DNA of 55,620 nt from an uncultured Burkholderiales bacterium (GTDB taxonomy: Bacteria > Pseudomonadota > Gammaproteobacteria > Burkholderiales > Burkholderiaceae_C). The notes below the pieces were generated by a model. It worked only from the letters and a program-made list of their open reading frames with translations, was not told the DNA's origin and did not search any database. Positions within the stretch are counted from its first letter, which is position 1, and the number at the start of each line of letters is the position of its first letter. The DNA is taken from positions 1 to 55,620 of the forward strand of contig CAIKYO010000126.1 of NCBI GenBank assembly GCA_903831655.1. Reading direction: 5' to 3'. The position numbers and the translations under genes are program-made. Positions 45,669 through 54,167 of the stretch are shown in pieces.

Positions 45669-46691
45669 TTACCCCAGCAATCGGGCCATGGTGAGCAAAC
45701 TCAGCAGGACAAACCACATCACAACGGTTCTCCAAACCAGTCCCACCACGCTCCTCAAATGCTCGGTCTCCGCCTCTTTGCCAGGGGTGCTTTGTCCACC
45801 CTTTAACGCACTCTCAGAGGACTCATCGAGTGAGCTAGCTTGGGGCGTGAGCAAGGCCAAGCCGCCCAAGCGCAAATTGAGCGCACCAGCAGTCGCTGCG
45901 AGCACTACGCCGTCATTGTCTTGCGGGAACTCAGAGGCATGGGTGCGCCAACTCTCAATGGCGTCCTCAAAATTCCCCACGATCGCAAAAGACAAAGCGG
46001 TGACACGAGAGGACATCCAGTCGATTCTCCCCCATGCCGTGTAGGCCAAGTGCTCAAGCGTCTCACTCACCCAATGGCCATCTGAGACAGCTGAAATTTG
46101 GTGGTCTGAGTCTTGGAGTGAAGGATGGTTCGAGTCCTCCTTGAACACACGAGCCATCAAGTGTGACATGCGATAGACCACTGCAGCTGCAGGCCCAAGT
46201 CCAACAGCAGCACCAATGGAGAACCAAAATAAAACTCCAAATACATGTTGGTGCGCAGCCAACACCGAATACTCGATGGCCAAACGAATCACCTCGCGTT
46301 TGGGCAGTTGAGAGGTGTCTGCCTTTTGCCATGCGGCCAAATGAACTCTTGCTTTTTCCTCGTCCCCAGCTTCAAGAGATTCTTTGATTTGCGTGAAATG
46401 ATGACTGAATTGGCGAAATCCCAAAGTGGAGTAAAGAATAGCAATGCTCCACAACCCACTCACCACCCACCCCAACGTCGACCAAAGAAGCCAGTGCATG
46501 GCAAAAGCAAACAACGCGGGCACCATCACGCACAAAGTCCACACCAAAAACGCATGGTGGTTTTGTCCAGCATCGAGTTGATCTTTGACCCAGCGACTCC
46601 ACTGCACCATCATGCGCTCAAGCCAGTTGTCCTCTTTCAAGGGGCGCAACTGCTCGATCAACAACGCAAATAAAAGTGATATGAGTGTCAT
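45669..46691 (-). CDS. CobD/CbiB (AmpE-like) family membrane protein
   Basis: A 340-residue inner-membrane protein whose N-terminus TLISLLFALLIEQLRPL and four to five membrane helices place it in the CobD/CbiB superfamily. The form found beside CoA pyrophosphatase in Burkholderiales is not in a cobalamin cluster, and none lies here, so a role in adenosylcobinamide synthesis is doubtful. It starts 17 bp after the NUDIX gene on the same strand. Confidence 0.82.
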   Translation of the reverse strand: MTLISLLFALLIEQLRPLKEDNWLERMMVQWSRWVKDQLDAGQNHHAFLVWTLCVMVPALFAFAMHWLLWSTLGWVVSGLWSIAILYSTLGFRQFSHHFTQIKESLEAGDEEKARVHLAAWQKADTSQLPKREVIRLAIEYSVLAAHQHVFGVLFWFSIGAAVGLGPAAAVVYRMSHLMARVFKEDSNHPSLQDSDHQISAVSDGHWVSETLEHLAYTAWGRIDWMSSRVTALSFAIVGNFEDAIESWRTHASEFPQDNDGVVLAATAGALNLRLGGLALLTPQASSLDESSESALKGGQSTPGKEAETEHLRSVVGLVWRTVVMWFVLLSLLTMARLLG

Positions 46692-46708
46692 GGGTCAATC
46701 TTATTGCA

Positions 46709-47422
46709 TTAAAGGGTCATCGCCTCGTGGGAACTTAAAAACTGATAGAGCCCCCTGATCATAGATGCAGTTGCCCCCCAAATAAAGGCCCCTTGCATGG
46801 CGGGGTGCGGTGCGATCGAGTACCACGAGCGAATCTGACCTTTGTATTCCAATCGATGCTGTTGATGGTGGGAGGGATTCATCAAAAAAGGCAATGGCAT
46901 TTCAAAAACGCCGGCGACCTCCTCTGGATTGATCTTGAGCTCAAAGTCTGGTTCAACCCAGGCCACCACTGGACTCACGCAGATGTTTGAGAAGGTCAAG
47001 TAATCGGGTAATCGACCCAGAATTTTGACATGTCTAGACTCTAAACCCACCTCCTCTTGGGCCTCTCGCAGTGCCGTGAATTCGATGCTTGGATCACTGT
47101 GATCGACTTTGCCCCCGGGAAAGGCCACTTGACCCGAATGGGTGCGCATGTGAGCGGCCCTCTGAGTCAATAAAACCCCCAAGTTGTCCGCTCTTCTCAC
47201 CAAGCCAATCAACACTGCGGCTTTTTGTTTGGGGTACCCTTTCGTGAGGTCCTCGAAATCATCTTGCCAAGTGCCTTTGTCTTGAGAGTTGGGGGACTTA
47301 AAGCAATGCTCCAGGCCTTCAAGGGTCAAGCGTTTTGAATCCAATGAAGGCAAATGCGCATCGGTTTTGAGCACCGGCACCATTTTTGGATCAAAATCAG
47401 GAACAGTTGAGAGTTTCAGCAT
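46709..47422 (-). CDS. CoA pyrophosphatase (NUDIX hydrolase, NudL-like)
   Basis: Cleaves CoA and its derivatives to 3',5'-ADP and phosphopantetheine. The 237-residue protein shows the NuCoA motif (LLTQRAAHMRTHSGQVAFPGG) running straight into the NUDIX box (GGKVDH, then ALREAQEEVGL). It lies between the CobD/CbiB-like gene and rplS on the same strand, 120 bp downstream of rplS. Confidence 0.93.
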   Translation of the reverse strand: MLKLSTVPDFDPKMVPVLKTDAHLPSLDSKRLTLEGLEHCFKSPNSQDKGTWQDDFEDLTKGYPKQKAAVLIGLVRRADNLGVLLTQRAAHMRTHSGQVAFPGGKVDHSDPSIEFTALREAQEEVGLESRHVKILGRLPDYLTFSNICVSPVVAWVEPDFELKINPEEVAGVFEMPLPFLMNPSHHQQHRLEYKGQIRSWYSIAPHPAMQGAFIWGATASMIRGLYQFLSSHEAMTL

Positions 47423-47542
47423 GGACAGAGATGAAAAAAAGCCGCTTCAAACCTGCGTTTGAAACGGCTCACTTGGATCCCCAAAAAGGGCAACACCAAC
47501 AAGCAGCCCATTGAACAACAGGCTACCCGCATGCTCAAAGCA

Positions 47543-47956
47543 TCAAGAAGCTTTGGCTTGACTTGCTGCTGCGGCTGCGGCTTGTGCGGCCTGGGCAGAC
47601 TTGCTGACCAACTTTTCTTTAATCCTTGCAGACTTACCACTGCGATTGCGCAAGTAATACAACTTGGCACGACGCACGTCTCCGCGGCGCTTGACTTCGA
47701 TGCTGGCAATCAAAGGGCTGTAGGTCTGGAAAGTTCTCTCCACGCCTTCGCCACTTGAGATTTTGCGAACAATAAAGCCACTGTTGAGGCCACGATTGCG
47801 CTTGGCAATCACAACACCTTCATAAGCCTGTACACGTTTTCTGGTTCCCTCAACCACGTTGACGCTGACAATGACAGTGTCGCCAGGTGAGAAATCAGGA
47901 ATCTTTTTACCCAAACGAGCAATTTCTTCTTGCTCAAGAATTTCTATTAAGTTCAT
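47543..47956 (-). CDS. rplS: 50S ribosomal protein L19
   Basis: Ribosomal protein at the 30S/50S interface, 137 residues. It opens [22 protein letters not shown] and contains [23 protein letters not shown] and the C-terminal [25 protein letters not shown]-type segment. A short Ala-rich tail (about 20 residues) extends beyond the E. coli length. It has its own strong promoter (48056-48084), so it is not only read through from trmD. Confidence 0.97.
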   Translation of the reverse strand: MNLIEILEQEEIARLGKKIPDFSPGDTVIVSVNVVEGTRKRVQAYEGVVIAKRNRGLNSGFIVRKISSGEGVERTFQTYSPLIASIEVKRRGDVRRAKLYYLRNRSGKSARIKEKLVSKSAQAAQAAAAAASQAKAS

Positions 47957-47994
47957 GTTTGCCTTGAATTCGATCTTGGATGCGCAACACTAAA

Positions 47995-48051
47995 GGCTCG
48001 GTCGGATGACAAGTTGTCTCCACTTGAGCGGCCACCTAGAGGATCGGAGCC
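47995..48051 (-). promoter_or_regulatory. structured leader of rplS
   Basis: Just downstream of the rplS promoter, GGCTC at the predicted 5' end (48051-48047) can pair with GAGCC (47999-47995). Between them lies an inner hairpin CAAGT/ACTTG (48010-48014 with 48022-48026). Stems are only 5 bp, so the structure is tentative. An autogenous control site is possible but not shown. Confidence 0.3.
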
Positions 48052-48055
48052 CTAG

Positions 48056-48084
48056 ATTATAAAACGTTTTTCACGGAATTTCAA
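48056..48084 (-). promoter_or_regulatory. sigma70 promoter of rplS
   Basis: On the minus strand, TTGAAA (48084-48079), a 17-bp spacer and a perfect TATAAT (48061-48056). Transcription should begin near 48050, giving a leader of about 95 nt before the rplS ATG. It lies in the 215-bp gap between trmD and rplS. Confidence 0.8.
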
Positions 48085-48171
48085 AGGTTGGCGTTGTAAA
48101 ACGCTCATATTCAAGGATTCAAGGTACCCAAAATGCATCCTTACGGACTACAAAAACCCAAGGAATACAAC

Positions 48172-48933
48172 TCAACTGGCTCCTTTTACCTTGCCTGGAC
48201 GCACGGGGGGTAACAGATCAGGTCTTCTGGCTTGGGTGAGCTTTAAGCGCTCACTTGCACGCCATTGCTCAATTTGAGCGTGGTGACCCGACATCAAAAC
48301 GCCAGGGACCTCCTGCCCCTGCCAAACCTCGGGTCGGGTGTAATGCGGACAATCCAAAAGTCCCTCAAGATTGGGGTTAAAACTGTCTTGTATGTGACTT
48401 TGAGGCTCACCCAAGACCCCGGGTCTCAACCTGGCCATGGAGTCAAGCAAGGCCAAGGCGGGAAGTTCGCCACCGGAGAGCACAAAGTCACCCAAACTGA
48501 TCTCGAGGTCCACATGTGTGTCAATGAAGCGTTGATCAATGCCCTCGTAGCGCCCGCAAACCCAAATGGCTCCGTCCTCTCGGGCCCCTTCACGCTCGAC
48601 CACCGAATGCGTGAGCTTTTCCCCCACTGGGGTAAAGAGCAAGACCGGTGTACTCCGAGGGTGAGCGCCCGAATGGGCTAGGATCCGATCTTCTCGGATG
48701 CTCTCCAAGCAAAGTGCCAGTGGCTCAGCCATCATCACCATACCGGGTCCTCCACCAAAAGGACGATCATCCACTCGGCGGTAAGGTCCAGAGGCAAAGT
48801 CTCTGGGGTTCCAGCACTTGACCTCTATGGAGGGCGGGGCATCAGCGGAGCCCTCAAACGCACGACGTGTGACACCCAAATTCAAAAAAGGGGTGAACAA
48901 ATCTTCAAACAAAGTGATGATGTCAATGCGCAT
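48172..48933 (-). CDS. trmD: tRNA (guanine-N1)-methyltransferase TrmD
   Basis: SPOUT-class methyltransferase that makes m1G37, preventing +1 frameshifting. The 253-residue protein starts MRIDIITLFEDLF at the ATG at 48933. It has FGGGPGMVM, YEGIDQRFIDTHVDLEISLGDFVLSGGELPA-type knot segments, and HYTRPEVWQGQEVP, all diagnostic. A longer reading from 48954 adds unrelated residues. It follows rimM in the rpsP-rimM-trmD operon. Confidence 0.96.
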   Translation of the reverse strand: MRIDIITLFEDLFTPFLNLGVTRRAFEGSADAPPSIEVKCWNPRDFASGPYRRVDDRPFGGGPGMVMMAEPLALCLESIREDRILAHSGAHPRSTPVLLFTPVGEKLTHSVVEREGAREDGAIWVCGRYEGIDQRFIDTHVDLEISLGDFVLSGGELPALALLDSMARLRPGVLGEPQSHIQDSFNPNLEGLLDCPHYTRPEVWQGQEVPGVLMSGHHAQIEQWRASERLKLTQARRPDLLPPVRPGKVKGAS

Positions 48934-49050
48934 GGGGAAAATTATCGCTTGCAAGACTCAAAGGGTAAGAAACGGCGACATGAAAGTACTGACAAGTGTG
49001 AAGCATACCCCAAGGGTTTCAAGGCTGCTTGGACGTTTTGTTTGAGCGAT

Positions 49051-49731
49051 TTAGTAATCGATTTGCCAGTCCACTTTGATCACACCGGACTTCAAATCAA
49101 CGTCATCGATGTATTGAGACACAAACGGGATCAAACAATCGGGTGTGGCCACGGGGGTTTTGACTTTTGCGCCGTCTTTGGACTTGTTGAGCGTTGCTTT
49201 GCCACCAGGAGGGTTCAAGTCGACTTGCGCTTGGAGCTCTTGTGAATGGACAAGAACATTGGACTTGTAGGCTTCCGATGGCGTGATCACCAAGACGCTT
49301 TGAGCGCCAGAACTCATGATCTCTCGGACCTCGCCAATCTCAAGACCTTAGCGGTTTTGAACCTTCAATCCCACCAAGTCAACCCAATAGAACTCATCGG
49401 CCTGGGGAGTTGGGAAACTGGTTCGGGAGATGAAAATTCGAGCACCCTTCAAGGTCTCTGCACCGTTTCGATCGGGACAGTCTTGGACCTTGGCCACCAC
49501 AAAATCGCTGTGATTTTTGGCCTCTTGAATTTTGAGCAGGGAAGGCCCAGGGATGGTTTTACTGCCCTTTAAGGGAGGCAAAACATACCATCTTTTAGAA
49601 GAAAAAAGAGCTTGGGGGTCACCGCTGAAGGGCAGTACTTTGAACCACCCCTTGATGCCCCAAGCATCTAGGATGCAGCCCACTTCGATGGCATCCGCTG
49701 GAAGTTCAGCGGGCTCAATAAAGGGCAGCAT
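49051..49731 (-). pseudogene. rimM: 16S rRNA processing protein RimM, interrupted by an in-frame stop
   Basis: RimM helps mature the 30S head and binds S19. The N-terminal domain (from ATG 49731: EVGCILDAWGIKGWFKVLPF) and the PRC-barrel domain (ending in PFVSQYIDDVDLKSG and VDWQIDY) are both present in the same frame. A TAA at 49348-49350 interrupts them between LKVQNR and GLEIGEVREIM. Relatives have Glu or Gln there, so a single base change (GAA or CAA to TAA) explains it. Without the stop the product would be 226 residues, slightly longer than usual. An ATG at 49315 could in principle restart the C-terminal part. A real nonsense mutation, a recoded stop or a sequence error all remain possible. 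Confidence 0.9.
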
Positions 49732-49748
49732 CTCTCGGTTGAGCTGAA

Positions 49749-50000
49749 TTAGGCTGTTTTGGCTGCAGCTTGTTTGATCAAACGCTCAACGGTGGGAGAG
49801 GCTTGTGCACCAACGCCAACCCAGTGGTTAAGGCGATCGTGAGCGATGCGAATGCTTTCCTCTGCACCTCTGGCAATGGGGTTGTAAAAGCCAATGCGCT
49901 CGATGAAGCGGCCATCGCGGCGCAAACGCTTGTCAGCGACGACGATGTTAAAGAATGGGCGGGCTTTTGAGCCCCCTCTAGCAAGACGGATGACGACCAT
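49749..50000 (-). CDS. rpsP: 30S ribosomal protein S16
   Basis: Small-subunit assembly protein of 83 residues, the standard length. [25 protein letters not shown]-type N-terminus and RIGFYNP are diagnostic. The ATG at 50000 has AAGGA 7 nt upstream; a longer in-frame reading to 50168 is leader sequence. It is first in the rpsP-rimM-trmD operon and is driven by the promoter at 50086-50114. Confidence 0.97.
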   Translation of the reverse strand: MVVIRLARGGSKARPFFNIVVADKRLRRDGRFIERIGFYNPIARGAEESIRIAHDRLNHWVGVGAQASPTVERLIKQAAAKTA

Positions 50001-50019
50001 GGTGAATTCCTTGCGGGTG

Positions 50020-50064
50020 GTTGAACTTTTCAACGTTGAGACACGCGACATGGCCACCCGGCCA
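50020..50064 (-). promoter_or_regulatory. two hairpins in the rpsP leader
   Basis: A stem TGGCC/GGCCA with a 4-nt loop (50051-50064) and a stem GTTGAA/TTCAAC with a 3-nt loop (50020-50034) lie between the rpsP promoter and its ribosome-binding site. They occupy most of the roughly 80-nt leader. Confidence 0.4.
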
Positions 50065-50085
50065 GCGACACGCTGAAAACCCTCG

Positions 50086-50114
50086 ATTATAGCCCAAACC
50101 GGGGATTTTGACAA
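50086..50114 (-). promoter_or_regulatory. sigma70 promoter of the rpsP operon
   Basis: On the minus strand, TTGTCA (50114-50109), a 17-bp spacer and a perfect TATAAT (50091-50086), followed by CGAGGG. This is a near-consensus promoter about 85 bp upstream of the rpsP start. Confidence 0.82.
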
Positions 50115-50190
50115 ATCCGCCCCAAGCCCAGACCAAGGGCGAGCGTCAGATCTCACTGCACCCAGCAAGTCCTTGGGCTATCATTGCCCC

Positions 50191-50652
50191 ATGAAAAACA
50201 AAACCTTGGCCACCTGGCTTGCATTTTTAGGCGGCCCCTTGGGCTTGCACCGCTTTTATCTCTACGGCCGACATGACAATGTGGGTTGGCTCTTGCCCAT
50301 TCCAAGCGCTTTGGGAATTTGGGGCATGTTGAGGGTTCAGGCCTATGGCGTAGATGATGTGCTCAGTTGGTGGTTGCTGCCCATTTTTGGCTTTGCCTAT
50401 GCCGCTTGCGCCTTGAACGCGATCGTCATTGGGCTCACACAGTGCGAGACTTGGAACGCAAAATTCAACCCCACCCTTGAGCCCGAGGCAGCGCCGGGCA
50501 AAAGCTCATGGAACACCATTTTTGGGATCGTTTTGTCCTTGATCGTTGGCGCAACGGTGCTCATCTCCAGCATCGTCTACAGCTTTCAACGCTACTTTGA
50601 GGTCCAAATCGACGAGGCCCATCAAATCGCCAACGGACTCGATCAAGACTGA
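50191..50652 (+). CDS. TM2-domain-like membrane protein
   Basis: A 153-residue protein. The N-terminal TWLAFLGGPLGLHRFYLYG is the TM2-domain signature, with two further hydrophobic stretches (SWWLLPIFGFAYAACALNAIVIG and a late helix GIVLSLIVGATVLISSIVY). The ATG at 50191 is preferred to 50173. It is divergent from rpsP, and its 3' end overlaps folK by 10 bp tail to tail. Function is unknown. Confidence 0.8.
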   Translation: MKNKTLATWLAFLGGPLGLHRFYLYGRHDNVGWLLPIPSALGIWGMLRVQAYGVDDVLSWWLLPIFGFAYAACALNAIVIGLTQCETWNAKFNPTLEPEAAPGKSSWNTIFGIVLSLIVGATVLISSIVYSFQRYFEVQIDEAHQIANGLDQD

Positions 50653-51119
50653 TCCAACCAAGGTCCCAAGGCTCTAATGGTTTGATGGCTGACCCCTTTG
50701 AGCAAGTGCTCACTCACCTTTTGAGGAGCCAACTCCCTTAAAGGCATCAACACAAAAGCACGCTCTGACCACCTGGGGTGCGGCACTTGCAAGTGCTTGC
50801 TTGAAATCATGGCTTGGCCAAAAAACAACAAATCCAAATCCAATGATCTGGGTTGGTGGTGAAAATCACGCACCCGTCCCGCCTCAAGTTCGATGGATTG
50901 CATGAGTTTGAGCAAATCCGGGGCCTTGAGGGTGGTCATCACCTCACACACCGCATTTAAATAGTCTGGACCCGATGCCTCGTGAGGTGGAGATTCGTAA
51001 AGGCCAGAAGCTTTGGTGACCCAACACTGTTGGCTGCCATTTAGCGCGGCCAAGGCCTGCTGGAACGCATTAACGGGTGAGCCCAAATTAGCCCCCAAGG
51101 CAATGTAGGCGCAAGCCAT
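50643..51119 (-). CDS. folK: 2-amino-4-hydroxy-6-hydroxymethyldihydropteridine pyrophosphokinase
   Basis: Folate pathway kinase that pyrophosphorylates 6-hydroxymethyl-dihydropterin. From the ATG at 51119 it is 158 residues, the normal length. Landmarks are YIALGANLGSP, ETPPHE-like SPPHEASGPDYLNAV, and RPRSLDLDLL-type QPRSLDLDLLFFG with PHPRWSERAFVLMPL. A TTG at 51161 would add 14 residues. It follows pcnB on the same strand at 75 bp spacing, a standard pairing. Confidence 0.95.
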   Translation of the reverse strand: MACAYIALGANLGSPVNAFQQALAALNGSQQCWVTKASGLYESPPHEASGPDYLNAVCEVMTTLKAPDLLKLMQSIELEAGRVRDFHHQPRSLDLDLLFFGQAMISSKHLQVPHPRWSERAFVLMPLRELAPQKVSEHLLKGVSHQTIRALGPWLDQS

Positions 51120-51194
51120 GGGCTCATCTCGCAAAGGGGGATCGAGTAAAAGCGAGGTCAACTCAAGCTCTCATTGTTCTTTGGCGCAACGCGC

Positions 51195-52739
51195 TCATGT
51201 CGGGGAGATGGGCTCAGAACCCTTGGGCTTTCTGCGGCGCCGTCTTTTGGGGGCAGTCTTGGCGGAACCCTCATCTAAAGACTCTTTGCTCTCGCCCTCG
51301 CCCAAGATTTGTTTGTCTTGTGATTGAGTGACAGGTTTTGAACGGGTTGCCTTTGCACGCGAACTGCTTTGTCGTTGGTGCTCAACCCTGTAGTGCTCCA
51401 GCATCTCATCGCGCTCCTCATCAGAGGCCTCGCTGAACTGGGCCCACCACTCACCCAACTCTTGATCGATTTCTTGGGTTGCCGCTCTGAGGCGCATGAA
51501 GTCAAAGGCCGCGCGAAAGCGAGCTTGTTGGACCAAACCCCATGGGGATTGACCCAGTCGCTTTTCAAATCGAGGCTGCAAGCTCCAAATCTCTCGCATG
51601 TCCGCACCCAATTTACCCCGTCCCGATATGTCTCCAATGCGCGCATCAAAGACTTCATCGATGGCCTCTTGGAGCGCAGGATACATGGGTTGACCATTGG
51701 CCATCCTGCCCTCCCAAGAATGGCGCACATCTTGCCAAAGCACACAAGCGAGCAAGAAGCTGGGCGCCACACTTTTGTGCTCATTGACACGGCGATCGGT
51801 ATCGCTCAAAGCGGCATGAATCATGGGCTCAGCTGATTTGGCCAAGATCAAATCCAACAAAGGATAGACACCCTCACTCAAACCGTAGAGCCTCAACTGC
51901 TCAATGCTGGCGATCGCATGGCCAGTTTGGAGCAATTTGAGCATCTCATCGAACATGCGACTTTGTGGCACATCTTGCAGCAAGGGGAGCATGCGCTTTA
52001 AGGGAGCTGCGGTTTTGCTCTCCAACTTAAAGCCCAAATGAGCCAGCTTTCCAGCAAATCTCACCGCTCGCAAGATGCGCACAGGATCCTCTCGGTACCT
52101 CACCTGCGGCTCGCCAATCATGCGAAGCACTTTTTTCTTCGCATCCAAAATGCCTTTGTGATAATCCACCACCTCTTGTGTGCTGGGATCGTAGTACATG
52201 GCATTGATGGTGAAGTCTCTCCTGGCTGCGTCCTCATCCTGAGGACCCCAGACGTTGTCTCTCAACACGCGGCCACTGGAGTCCACCGCATGACTGACTT
52301 GGGCCAGTGCATGCTTGGAGGTTTTCTCATTGCCGCTGACTTTTTTAGCATCTGCAGACTCCAAATAAGCCCTGAAAGTGGATACCTCAATGACCTCGTG
52401 CTCACGCCCGCGACCAAAGACCACATGCACAATGCGAAAGCGACGACCAATGATGAAAGCACGCCTGAAGCAGGCCTTGACTTGCTCAGGTGTGGCATTG
52501 GTTGCAACATCGAAATCTTTGGGTCGCAACCCCAAGAGCAAATCCCTCACAGCACCCCCTACCACGTAGGCCTCAAACCCCCGCTCTTGCAAGGTTTTGA
52601 CCACAAACAAAGCGTGCTCATCAAGCGCGGTCGGGTCAATCCCATGCTCCTTGGGTCCGATGCGACGCTCAACACCCGTGGGTTGTCCTTTGGAGGACGG
52701 GGCGCGACCCATCAATCGGTTTACGAAATTTTTAATCAT
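51195..52739 (-). CDS. pcnB: poly(A) polymerase I
   Basis: Adds 3' poly(A) tails that promote RNA decay. The class II nucleotidyltransferase head has YVVGGAVRDLLLGLRPKDFDVATNATP with the catalytic Asp pair in DFDVAT, then RRDFTINAMYYDP and VRYREDPVRILRAVRFAGKL. The C-terminus is a basic tail (KRRRRRKPKG). Those features separate it from CCA-adding enzymes. Length is 514 residues. It overlaps the HAD gene by 4 nt (ATGA). Confidence 0.95.
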   Translation of the reverse strand: MIKNFVNRLMGRAPSSKGQPTGVERRIGPKEHGIDPTALDEHALFVVKTLQERGFEAYVVGGAVRDLLLGLRPKDFDVATNATPEQVKACFRRAFIIGRRFRIVHVVFGRGREHEVIEVSTFRAYLESADAKKVSGNEKTSKHALAQVSHAVDSSGRVLRDNVWGPQDEDAARRDFTINAMYYDPSTQEVVDYHKGILDAKKKVLRMIGEPQVRYREDPVRILRAVRFAGKLAHLGFKLESKTAAPLKRMLPLLQDVPQSRMFDEMLKLLQTGHAIASIEQLRLYGLSEGVYPLLDLILAKSAEPMIHAALSDTDRRVNEHKSVAPSFLLACVLWQDVRHSWEGRMANGQPMYPALQEAIDEVFDARIGDISGRGKLGADMREIWSLQPRFEKRLGQSPWGLVQQARFRAAFDFMRLRAATQEIDQELGEWWAQFSEASDEERDEMLEHYRVEHQRQSSSRAKATRSKPVTQSQDKQILGEGESKESLDEGSAKTAPKRRRRRKPKGSEPISPT

Positions 52740-53470
52740 TCTTTATCAAATAGCTCCAAAATGGGCCATCCCTTGTCTAGTGCGATGGCTCGCAACCTTT
52801 CGTCTGGATTGGTTGCAACGGGGTGATTGACCCAACTCAACAAAGGCACATCGTTGATGGAGTCGCTGTAAAAGGTCGTCTGCACATCGTCAATGGAGAT
52901 CTGTTGGTCATGCATCCATTGTTGCAGACGTTTGAGCTTGCCCTTACCCAGGGAAGGAATACCAGAGATTTCTCCGGTGATTTGTCCTTGATCGTCACGC
53001 TCTAACTCCACAGCAATCAAATCTTCGATGCCAAAATAGTCGGCAATGGGACGGGTGACCCACTCGTTGGTGGCGGTGACGATCATCAAACGGTCACCCT
53101 GCTCTTTGTGGTGCTTGATCAGATCCAAGGCCGCGGGTCTGATTTGTGGCTCGATCACCTCATTCATGAAGCGCATTTGCATGTGCTTGGCCTCTTGTGG
53201 GGGGCGAATGCGAATGGCCTGAGTTGTGAACCTGACGTAGGCTCTGATGTCAAGCACCCCGTTGCAATAATCTTGGTAGAACGCATCGTTTTGTCGAGCG
53301 AACTCTTCTTGATCCGTCCAACCCACGCGTGTGGTGAATGCACCCCAGGATTGATCTGAATCAATGGGGATCAAGGTGTGGTCAAGATCAAAAAGGGTCA
53401 AACGTGACTTGTTCAAGGAATTCTCAGTTGAAAAAATAAAATGAATGAAAGGGTGATTCAATTGACACAT
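52736..53470 (-). CDS. HAD-IB family phosphatase
   Basis: A 244-residue haloacid-dehalogenase-type hydrolase. The nucleophile motif LFDLDHTLIP (DxD), a MIVTATN motif II and YSDSINDVPLL motif IV place it in the SerB-like subclass IB. Members between hda and pcnB in Burkholderiales are commonly annotated as HAD-IB or histidinol-phosphatase-like. The ATG at 53470 is chosen because earlier codons lie inside hda; a TTG at 53416, just before the domain, is also possible. Confidence 0.88.
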   Translation of the reverse strand: MCQLNHPFIHFIFSTENSLNKSRLTLFDLDHTLIPIDSDQSWGAFTTRVGWTDQEEFARQNDAFYQDYCNGVLDIRAYVRFTTQAIRIRPPQEAKHMQMRFMNEVIEPQIRPAALDLIKHHKEQGDRLMIVTATNEWVTRPIADYFGIEDLIAVELERDDQGQITGEISGIPSLGKGKLKRLQQWMHDQQISIDDVQTTFYSDSINDVPLLSWVNHPVATNPDERLRAIALDKGWPILELFDKE

Positions 53471-53477
53471 AGACAAC

Positions 53478-54167
53478 TCAAATCTCTTTGAGCATGTCTT
53501 TGATGAGTGGAATGGTAATGGAACGCTTGGACTGCAATGAAAAACCATCGAGTTGATCAAGCCAGCCCACCAAATTGGTCAAATCCCGGCTAAAGCGTGA
53601 CATCATGTACTCCAACACATCGGCCCTCAACTCAAGCCCTCTCAGTGAGGCTTGTTGAACCAATACCGCCTTTCGCTGCGGCTCATTGAGCACATCAATG
53701 GCGCTCACCAAACCACTGGCAAAGCGCGTCCTTAAATCATCCCGAATCAAGAGGTCCGTGGGAGGAAGGGAGGCGCTCACCAAGATGCCTCTTTGAATAC
53801 CATCGGTGGGCAAGGAGGCGTTGACAAACCAATTGAAGCAGCTCGATTGAGCAGCTTGATCGTAGTCTTGGACATCATCCATCACCATGAGCTTGCAAGA
53901 GGGCTTAAAAGGCTCTAGTGGGCGAAGAGGATCAAAGTGATTCACCTGCAAACCCAACTCTCTTGCCAGGTGAGCGCTTGCTTGAAGCAAATGTGATTTC
54001 CCACTGCCCCTCTCGCCCCATAGGTAAAAACAATTGGGAAAAGATTCAAACTTCAATGAAGCAACCCAAGCCTTGAGTTCTTGGATTAATTGTGAATTGG
54101 GACCTTCAATGAAGTTGTCAAAACTTGCCAAAGGGTGGAGTTTAAAGTCCAGAGCAACTTGCTTCAT
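53478..54167 (-). CDS. hda: DnaA regulatory inactivator Hda
   Basis: AAA+ protein (229 residues) that with the beta clamp stimulates DnaA-ATP hydrolysis after initiation. The N-terminal QVALDFKLHPLASFDNFIEG contains a clamp-binding-like start; Walker A is GERGSGKSHLL and Walker B LMVMDDVQDY. The DnaA DNA-binding domain is absent, as expected. It overlaps the AI-2E-type gene by 4 nt and ends 7 bp before the HAD gene. Confidence 0.93.
   Translation of the reverse strand: MKQVALDFKLHPLASFDNFIEGPNSQLIQELKAWVASLKFESFPNCFYLWGERGSGKSHLLQASAHLARELGLQVNHFDPLRPLEPFKPSCKLMVMDDVQDYDQAAQSSCFNWFVNASLPTDGIQRGILVSASLPPTDLLIRDDLRTRFASGLVSAIDVLNEPQRKAVLVQQASLRGLELRADVLEYMMSRFSRDLTNLVGWLDQLDGFSLQSKRSITIPLIKDMLKEI

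Noticed and set aside
46120-46160. Possible tRNA T-loop (GGTTCGAGTCC)
   Set aside because: It is inside the CobD/CbiB-like coding sequence and no acceptor stem or other arms can be drawn around it.
49051-49317. Independent 88-residue protein
   Set aside because: It is the PRC-barrel half of RimM in the same frame as the N-terminal half, separated only by a TAA.
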